This document shows, piece after piece, positions 57,004 through 64,000 of a stretch of DNA of 64,000 nt. The DNA lies in assembly GCA_035771165.1 (NCBI GenBank), contig JAWNZC010000349.1, positions 248,001-312,000 of the forward strand. Reading direction: 5' to 3'. Both the position numbers and the translations under genes were made by a program. A model generated the notes under the pieces. That model made no database searches. It was not told the origin of the DNA and saw only the letters and a program-made list of their open reading frames with translations. This DNA is from Paragorgia papillata (taxonomy: Eukaryota > Cnidaria > Anthozoa > Scleralcyonacea > Coralliidae). How positions within the stretch are numbered: the stretch's first letter is position 1; every line of letters starts with the position of its first letter.

Positions 57004-59565
57004 AAAATCACGTTTCCCAGTTGGTAATTTTAAATCCTATAAAATGCATTATTAATAATAATTAATGTGTTTGCGTTTACATGACAAGAGGGCCAGCCCT
57101 CCTACCTACATGTAATAATAATAATAATAATAATTAATTCTTATACCGCGCATGTTTCATTCAAATATGTTCACATGCGCCCGTATCTTTACAATCAAAT
57201 TACTCCTAAGGATTTTTCAATGTGGCCGTGTCGAGGCATATCAAAGGCGCTGTAAGCAACCGCCATACGACACAGTTCAGACCACGGATCCCAGCTATAA
57301 GCCCTAGGTGTTGATTTTACGGAGGGAGGAAAACCGGAGAACCTGGCGAAAAACCCTCGGAGCACAGGAGAGATCAACTAAACTCTACTCACATGAGTCC
57401 CAAGCTCGAGAACGGGGCTGTTCCCAGACGGCCACCCATTCAAGTACTAACCCCATCTAACCGGGCTTAACTATTGGTGAGAGGCAGCGCCCTAACAGCA
57501 CACGCCATCCGTGCTCCCCTAGGCGATATCTCACTATTGACAACCCTTGATCTCGCCTAGGAGGGCTGGATATTTCCCATGTAAACACACTCAAGACTTA
57601 GAGGGCTCATATAAATTGGTTGGCAGAAATGCGTCTTATGTAATTAAGGCGCGACGCATCTTGCATGTGTAAGCCGCATCTTATTGGCTCTTGTATAAAC
57701 GGCCCTATTGCATCTTATAATCAATCTCTAGTTATATCTCTATTCTGATCTTGGCTGGACTTATACTTTCGAGGGCAGGGGAATTTATGGCCATATTAGA
57801 ATTACTTTCTTCAGCTAATGTTGGTGATCACTGTGGGCAAGGAGTTAATAATTTATATATCTTTTTTTATATATTTTTATTGCTTTTGTGTTGCAGTTTA
57901 CTTGAGTGACACTTGTAAGAAGGGTGACCATGTTGTAGTATTCCACGCACAAGAAACGCCTACTCTGCCTGCTGCTCCTTACCCATGTAAGTAAAGATTG
58001 AATAATATTTATTTATGCTCAAGATGACTTCATACCATCCATTCAATGTTTTCTTATTGGGTATTGGTAACAAATTATGGTGGAGGCACATGACATGGGT
58101 GTACAAAAGTAATGTAAAAGAGTTTGAGATCAATCTGCCATTGTTTTCAACAGATGGTTTTGCTTATTATGAAGAGTGGCAAGATGTCATGAAGAAGGCT
58201 GATGAGGAAGCAAAAGTTTTGCTCAGACATTACGGTGATGTTCTCAAGACTAACCCAGATGTATGTTTATGCGGCATTTGTTCCTTCTTGTAGCTTACAT
58301 AGAATAGAACTGTATTGTCATTTTGAACTGACTCAGGGGGTGTTTATATGGAGGAGGGCCACCCCACTTGGTGGGGCTAGCCCTCTTTGCCGAGATCCCG
58401 CATCTCCGTGTGATGCCTTCTAAAAATTTGTTTGCGTTTACATGACAAGAGGGCCAGCCCCCTCCTAGGTGAGATCTCGCTCTTGACAACCCGAGATCTC
58501 GCTCTTGACAACCCGAGATCTCGCTCTTGACAACCCGAGATCTCGCTCTTGACAACCCGAGATCTCGCTATTGACAACCCGAGATCTCGCTATTGACAAC
58601 CCGAGATCTCGCTCTTGACAACCCGAGATCTCGCTCTTGACAACCCGAGATCTCGCTCTTGACAACCCGAGATCTCGCCTAGGAGGGCTGGAATTTCCCA
58701 TGTAAACGCACTCAATAGGGCTGGCCCTCTTAGGGCTAGCAAATCGAAGCTCGGTATACACAGTAAAGTTTGCCTTAAGTTTACTAATATTTTTTGGTCA
58801 ACTTTTTATTTTACAAGTTGCGTTTGTTCATGTGTTTGTTATAAATTCAAATCGTGTTTGCGAAAACATGATTTCGGGCTTCGTGGCCGTGGGAAAGCTG
58901 CACAAGTCTGTAAACAAGCCAACGCGAAATCCAGCCTTCTTACTAGGGCTATCCCTCCACCATATAAACACCCCCTCAGCTGTAACCTGAACTAAGTCGT
59001 TCCTAAACCAAAAGCTTCTAGTCCAGTTAGGCTGCTGAGGGGGCTTCTTCAATCTTCTAAATCCCATTGGACACTTTCTAGTCAAGTTTGTTATCGTTGT
59101 ATCATCACCGCTAGGAAATGTTTTCGGAGAGGCACTGTAGTAAACCTTTGCCTTCCAAATTCCTAGAACATCGCTTGGCATTAAATTCCTAGAACATCGC
59201 TTGGCTAAGCCTTTGCCTTCCAAATTCCTAGAACATCGCTTGGCATTATCCAGTGTAAAATGTTCCTATAATAGCAAAGCGCTAGCTTGTTAAGTCTATA
59301 CGCGCTTTAAATTGTTTTAAACTTTAAAGTGTTAACTTGGCATATAATTACATTTTAGATCCAGTTTAAACTAGTGAAGGAAGGTGGCCGACCTGGAGAG
59401 CTTATTTGTAAAAACGGTGTCGAAGAAAACGCTGCTCTCATTGTTTTGGGATGTCGTGGGCAGAGCGCTGTTCGACGTACATTTCTTGGAAGTGTCAGTG
59501 ATTACGTTGTTCACCACAGTCATGTACCTGTCTGTATTGTTCCACCCCAGGATAGGCATAAATGA
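54490..59565 (+). CDS. Universal stress protein D, complete four-exon gene
   Basis: Exons are 54490-54586, 57897-57986, 58154-58260 and 59359-59565, giving 166 codons plus stop with phases 1,1,0. Donors are GTGAGT, GTAAGT and GTATGT. It is a single UspA-fold domain. The N-terminus is MTEAGQTTKTTEDQRNVLIA with the VDGSEHSERAF loop. Exon 2 has CKKGDHVVVFHAQET, exon 3 EEWQDVMKKADEEAKVLL, and exon 4 the binding motif GCRGQSAVRRTFLGS, ending IVPPQDRHK. It is the closest paralogue of C; the two share 99 identical bases in exon 4. Introns are 3.3, 0.17 and 1.1 kb. Intron 1 holds a 5S-like SINE, and intron 3 a TIR element with a 22-bp minisatellite. AATAAA follows the stop by about 44 nt. Confidence 0.94.
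56290..56640. repeat. AAGATCTTAC/AAGATCATAC repeat array
   Basis: Degenerate 10-bp units (ACAAGATCTT, ACAAGATCAT, and AAAATCTTGT near the right end) run for about 350 bp in USP D intron 1. AAGATCTT is palindromic, and parts of the array are inverted relative to others. Not coding. Confidence 0.85.
56965..57003. repeat. (ATT)n microsatellite
   Basis: A clean ATT run. A short (AAT)n run follows at about 57114-57135. Confidence 0.9.
57215..57519 (-). mobile_element. 5S-like SINE, nearly full copy
   Basis: The minus strand has the head (GGGAGCACGGATGGCGTGTG), TAGTTAAGCCCGGTTAGATG, AGTACTTGAATGGGTGGCCG, then the tail with GGTTTTCCTCCCTCCG, AAATCAACACC and CACGGCCACATTG. Same order as the copy at 34373-34745. 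Confidence 0.7.
57523..57610. mobile_element. Fragment of the 58-kb TIR element, one minisatellite unit
   Basis: CTATTGACAACCCTTGATCT, CGCCTAGGAGGGCTGG and TTTCCCATGTAAACACACTC match the interior of 58336-58975, but only one 22-bp-type unit is present. Confidence 0.65.
58336..58975. mobile_element. 640-bp TIR element with internal minisatellite
   Basis: The ends GGGGGTGTTTATATGGAGGA and CCTCCACCATATAAACACCC are inverted repeats. TCA precedes the left end and follows the right end, a possible 3-bp duplication. Subterminal GAGGGCCAGCCCC and AGGGCTGGCCCTC also pair. It lies wholly in USP D intron 3. Frames inside are by-products. Confidence 0.8.
58470..58678. repeat. 22-bp minisatellite, nine units
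   Basis: The unit contains CTCTTGACAACC followed by the perfect palindrome CGAGATCTCG. Nine near-identical units occur, two with CTATTG instead of CTCTTG. The array is inside the TIR element 58336-58975 and gives spurious RARSRVVKSEISGC-type frames. Confidence 0.92.
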
Positions 59566-59608
59566 ACCAGTCATCAACAAACTTTTTCTTCTTTAAATCA
59601 GTTGGTTT

Positions 59609-59614
59609 AATAAA
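59609..59614 (+). terminator. Poly(A) signal of USP D
   Basis: AATAAA lies about 44 nt after the TGA, a usual 3' UTR position. Confidence 0.5.
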
Positions 59615-60880
59615 CTTAACTTAACCATGCACATGCAGGTTATAATCGGGTTTGTAGTGAATGCATGTCACGGTAATAACTAGTCTGTATTATTCATTGC
59701 GCAATCAATTACATACCAATTTATAGTGAATTGTACTCATTCTCTCTGTGAAATGTAATTCTTTTCTATACAATTAAACTAAATATACGATTATTGTGTC
59801 GCCTGTATTGAATTCACTTCGACATTTATGTAATGTTTAATAAACGAGCAGGAATGTAAAAAGCGGCTAAAAAATCGTTCCATTATTGGTTGGTTTTTTT
59901 GTTCATTAGTATTCTTTATATAAAATTCTGTGTTTATTAAGGACGTGAGTGCATTAACAACATGATTGCCTGAACAACATGATTGCCTGAACAACGTGTT
60001 CTCTGGCAAATAAACCCCGATTTCAGTGAGGAGAAATATTCTTGTCAAGGTAAGATGACTAGCATATAGTAGTTTGAACTTCAATCTCGTCGTCAGAGGC
60101 CATGACATGTGGATCAGTTAAAATTCTATGATAAAAGCCGGTGGTGTCGAGCTATTTTAAAGCAATACTATTACTGTACCTATGTATATGTTGGGTTCCG
60201 GCTAGTTTCCGGGGGTTCCGGATGGGTTCCAGGACGGCTCCGGATGGGCTCCGAATGACCATTTTTCGTTCAGAACCGGACATCCCTCAGTACTAAACTT
60301 AGTAAAAATGGACGTATGAAGATTCACGTAGATTTTGAAAATGAACGTAACTCTTTAAACATTCAAGAATGCCACGATAGGTAGGTGTCTTGCAATCAAA
60401 TTGCGCACTGTTTTGGTGCTTGCATGCAACGCGTTTTAAATAGCAAGCTAGAAATTATATTTTGATTACTGTGGCAGCGCAAAATGTTAATTTTTAGTTT
60501 TGCATCAATTTTAATATCTTTCTAATTATCCTCGATAAAAAGAAGCCAATTTATTTATGTAAAAGCTTGTTTTCAAACCTATTTTTTAAAAATATTTTTT
60601 AAAACCAAAAGGCCCGTTTACACTGGCGATTTCTGCAGCGATTTTTCTCATTCTGACGCATGCGCATGTCATTGCAGACAGTGGATGATCGACTCGCGTC
60701 AGTTTGGAACATATATAGCTCAGTGAACTCGATGTAAGTTAAAATCTGATACCTGGAACGCTAACGCGCAAACCAAAAGGTGAGGCAAAAAGTTCCAGGG
60801 CCCTACGCGGTTTGCAGGTAGGTTTCAGTCTCCCACAAAATGTTTTTACACGGCCGCCCATCTTGAGCGAACTGCGAAAG

Positions 60881-61312
60881 CCGAGGGACAAAGCACTCCA
60901 AAAAAAGAGTACGAGACTTTCGGACTTCCAAAAGTCCTTGGATTTTCTCATCGGACTTTCGGACGTGAATTTTTTTCGGATTTTTCCGGACTTTTTGTGA
61001 AACTTATTAACGATATTTTCTCTTTATTTTTCATGTTCTGGCCGAGCTTTAAGTGAAACTGGGAAATAATAAAGGCGCAGGATAGTAGGGAAATATATTC
61101 ATAAAAACAGTCAAATATGAAAATACAAAAAGTAAAGAAAAAAAATTACATAAAGTACTGCAGAAATTCGTAGGCGAAAGTGCAGATTTCTTCGGATTTT
61201 GATCAATTGAGTCGGATTTTATGGATTTTCGGACTTTTAAGGATTTTTAAAATTTCGCTGGACTTTTGCGGACTGGAAGTGTGCGGGATTTTTGGAGTGC
61301 TTTGCCCCTCGG
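60881..61312. mobile_element. Inner TIR element 1
   Basis: CCGAGGGACAAAGCACTCCA at the left pairs with TGGAGTGCTTTGCCCCTCGG at the right with one mismatch. The inside is rich in GGACTTTCGGA/TCCGGA-type repeats. No gene. Confidence 0.75.
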
Positions 61313-61792
61313 CTAGGCTTCTACAGATTGTGCTACGAAAATGCTGAAATTGTGCTCTAAAAATACTCAAAAGTTGCACAAAAATTGCTCGAAAATTGAA
61401 AAAGTTGCTCACAAAAGAAAGAGTACAAGGCAAGATATAACCATATTTTAAACACTCTCTAGTCTCTAGCAACATTTAAATTGTATAACAGTTGCTTATG
61501 CCACGTCATTGACTTCTGACACATAACCTCAATTATTTAACAGTTTTGTTGCAAAATTATAAAAGCCTTATAATAACTATATATGTTATATAAAGCCTTA
61601 TAATAACTATAAAGCCATCAAATCAGCTTGAGATAGTCATGTTTCACAGTTTTACTTCCTCTGACTGTTGTTATATCTAAGCATTACAGATGTTTCTAGG
61701 CAATCTTCCTAAAATTATGCTTTTGCCGGAGAAAATTGCTTGAAGTTGCTCCAAACGCAAAAAGTTGCCGAGCACAATCTGTAGAAGCCTAG
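61313..61792. mobile_element. Inner TIR element 2
   Basis: 61313-61334 and 61771-61792 are exact 22-bp complements (CTAGGCTTCTACAGATTG at the left). It directly abuts element 1. The interior is AT-rich with AAAATTGCTC-type repeats and no gene. Confidence 0.8.
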
Positions 61793-62201
61793 TTCACGCC
61801 ATCACAGGATTCTTGTTATCCGGAAGAAGAGTTATATAGAGTTCACTGTGTTCATCAGCCAATGAAACATCGATGTGAAACGGATTATCCCAGAGTCTCT
61901 CGTTTCCCGGGTGGGGAACGTGGGCTCTGGGAACGAGATTGGGTATCAGATTTTAACTTACATCGAGTTCACTGATATAGTTTTGCACAAATGTCCAATA
62001 CATTCGTAAGTCAATTGATCGCATGCGTCAGGAGAATAAAAATCGTTTATGTAAACCTATTTCGTTTTGGCATACCATCAACCGGAAAAATTTTCATGGA
62101 ATAGTTCAACATTTTGGAAATGTATGCATGTTATTAGTGTTTTCAGCTTGAGTTGGTAAAGTTGTTTTCGTATTTGAAAACAACCTCTGTCTACCATATG
62201 A

Positions 62202-62275
62202 GTTCCAGTGGCTCAATGGAGTGAGAGCGTCTGGCTGACATTCGGAAGATTGTGGGTTCGAGTCCCGTCTGGAGC
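62202..62275 (+). tRNA. tRNA-like gene, anticodon GAC (Val?) or tRNA-derived SINE head
   Basis: A full cloverleaf can be drawn. The acceptor GTTCCAG pairs with CTGGAGC, the D stem is GCTC/GAGC with a 10-nt loop, the anticodon stem TCTGG/TCGGA has a loop CTGACAT, and the T arm GTGGG-TTCGAGT-CCCGT has two G-T pairs. A box (TGGCTCAATGG) and B box (GGTTCGAGTCC) are good. TTTTT follows at 62280-62284, as for Pol III termination. The anticodon would be 62237-62239. GAC-anticodon valine tRNAs are rare in eukaryotes and the D loop is long, so a pseudogene or SINE head is quite possible. Confidence 0.5.
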
Positions 62276-63139
62276 TCAGTTTTTCTCCGAGTTTACTTCC
62301 GACAGCTTGTACAGCAAAAAAACATACGAAAAACGTTTTGGAAATATTGATTGGGGCACTCTGCGCTCTCCTGCCCCCATCCCAAGCCTCAGAAGAGCAA
62401 AAAAAATAAAATCCCAGTCTAGATAGTCGGCGATATATACCGTGTAGGGTTAACTAGAATAACAGATGTCAAGTAACTCCATCAAAAACCCTAACCCTTG
62501 TCACAAACCGAGTTTTTACCACCTAGCTTATACGCTAACCTGACACTGGATCATGATTGACAAGTTTTCCGCTGTACTAAAAGCTAGCAGTGTTTGTATC
62601 TCGAGTCTCGGACCATGATCTAGGGACTGTGTCGACCACTAAGATTCGGGCAGTTGTGGTAACATGACGCCATCGAACGTCATCATGCAAAACTAGTCTA
62701 TCGATATAAGAACGGGGGTCGGAGTAGGGGGGGGAGGGGTGGTACTCGTTCGTGATCTAAACCTTCCGGCAGTTCTTTTTCTTCTTTGCCGCCATAAAAT
62801 TGATTTTCTTTTTTAAAAACAAAATTGCTAGAAAATCTCAACAAAAGATACTGAATAATTCATCAATTGGAGTTTAATTTATGAACGGATAAAGCAATAA
62901 CAATACAATTGAAAAGGACTGAAAAAGTGATAATCATAATTGTTGTACATGTAAGTAAAGCTATTATTACGATGTACCTATAGCGCATGTTGTATATCAC
63001 CAGTTATTCATCAATCAGTTTGGCTCATTCGTGCTGTTATACAAACTGTATTAATCAAAAACGTTATTCAAGACTAGTGCTAGCTCAGGTTAAAAAATTT
63101 AATGAATAAAGCTAAAACACTCTTAAATAGATTTACAAC

Positions 63140-63337
63140 CTATTTGCTCTTAGGGACAATAATGATTGGGATGTGAGCATGATGCAATACAAAATCACTG
63201 GTACTCCCCATGACAGTTCTCCGGATGGTTCCATGTCCTCGACTGGCCATCACAATACACGTGGCTTCACTTTCTTTCGCACAATTACATATTTCAGGAC
63301 CAGGTGATCCACCATGGACCTTGATTGTTGCTGGAAC
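63140..63337 (-). CDS. Universal stress protein E, last exon only
   Basis: This exon has an AG acceptor (CTTCTAG) and 65 codons to TAG, the same phase and length class as the last exons of A to D. It contains GGSPGPEICNCAKESEATCI, then ASRGHGTIRRTVMGS and TSDFVLHHAHIPIIIVPKSK at the end. The nucleotide-binding motif G-2x-G-9x-G-S has Ala in place of the first Gly; the rest is intact. Upstream exons are expected on the minus strand at higher coordinates, and none was found before 64000. A fifth, inverted member of the cluster, in tail-to-tail order with USP D. Confidence 0.88.
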   Translation of the reverse strand, partial: VPATIKVHGGSPGPEICNCAKESEATCIVMASRGHGTIRRTVMGSTSDFVLHHAHIPIIIVPKSK

Positions 63338-64000
63338 CTAGAAGTATTTAATATATAAAAATTTAATCAAATAGATTAATATTTAATCAATGTTTGTAAA
63401 TCAAAAGAGGAAATCATTCTTATAGTTACAAACTTTTCGTTCAATTTTCCTAGCTTAAAAAGCTTTCATATTCATATTTCACAACTTTATTGTGTGACCA
63501 TGCATTAGCAAAATTGAAATGTTTGTAATGACATATAGTAGTTTCAGCCTTTCAGGCCTGATTATATTTTTAAAAATTATTTCTGCAGTCACCGCGACAC
63601 CGCCTAGCACGGTGAATATCACATCGCTAGAAATTGTTCCTCAAAAAGAGGTTTAGAAAAGGAACTGGTTGAAACTGTGTTGAATTTACTCGTTTCAGTC
63701 TCCTCTCGGAATTGCTATTTTGAAGTACACGATTTCAGCCGTGTCTGTTTGGAAGACTGCTGTCTCTTATCAACAAAGGAGAAACATTTATCACCGAAAT
63801 GCTGTACATGCATAAAAACAAAACTTTGTAAAGGTAAGCAAGTTTGGGTTTGGTTTTGGTCGTAGCGATGTTTTCGAAAACTGTTCGTCGAGTGTTAAAA
63901 AAATATTGAAAATTGAAGACAAATTACAGTCGTTTGCAATATACTTTTCACCGAAATGTTTGGAAGTTCGTTCCGAAGTTCGCAAGTTCATTGGGAAGTT
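63338..64000. other. Presumed USP E intron, no exon recognised
   Basis: AT-rich sequence with short frames only. None fits the 107-nt exon 3 pattern seen in the other four genes. Confidence 0.5.

Larger units (their letters stand above)
60721..61974. repeat. Nested inverted-repeat complex, outer arms
   Basis: 60721-60753 and 61942-61974 are perfect 33-bp complements (CAGTGAACTCGATGTAAGTT at the left). Pairing continues more weakly outwards (TGACGCATGCGC near 60655, GCATGCGTCA near 62022). Two other inverted-repeat elements sit between the arms. Confidence 0.85.

Noticed and set aside
58295..58761. Arg/Ser/Glu repeat frames on the minus strand
   Set aside because: They come from the 22-bp minisatellite in a TIR element; unit length 22 shifts frame each unit.
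1..64000. CRISPR array or bacterial operon
   Set aside because: Repeats have no regular spacers, and the split genes with GT-AG introns show eukaryotic nuclear DNA.

Overview
The window is animal nuclear DNA. It is AT-rich, its genes are split by GT-AG introns, and introns and spacers are packed with short inverted-repeat transposons, a 5S-like SINE, a non-LTR retrotransposon and simple repeats. A cluster of universal stress protein (USP) genes next to an SLC23 transporter suggests a cnidarian-like marine invertebrate. That placement is an inference from gene content; I could not run a search.

Left part (1-13.2 kb): an SLC23 (nucleobase/ascorbate transporter) gene on the minus strand. Ten coding exons could be joined in frame (374 codons) from the ATG at 13141 to 369, where the gene leaves the window. 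Its largest intron holds, on the opposite strand, a 51-bp minisatellite of coding type with repeated frameshifts, followed by a lysine-rich exon.

13.2-21 kb: no gene was found. It contains MITE-like elements, a 1-kb tandem duplication and two related palindromic elements.

21-64 kb: five USP genes in the order A(-), B(+), C(+), D(+), E(- , only the last exon in the window). A to D are complete four-exon genes of 153-166 codons. All have internal exons of exactly 90 and 107 nt and intron phases 1,1,0, so they descend from one ancestor by duplication. A and B are divergent and share a 1.3-kb spacer. C and D are close tandem copies with a 99-nt identical block in the last exon. Their introns and promoters have received hAT-like, Tc1/mariner-like, palindromic and SINE insertions. 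A LINE insertion upstream of C carries a copied piece of a USP promoter and first exon. A broken PIF1-type helicase fragment lies in intron 1 of C.

I see no convincing unknown multi-gene system. The most notable items are the USP cluster and its mobile-element history, the chimeric LINE insertion, a GC-AG intron, a 25-nt exon in SLC23, and tandem arrays whose units each contain a short palindrome.
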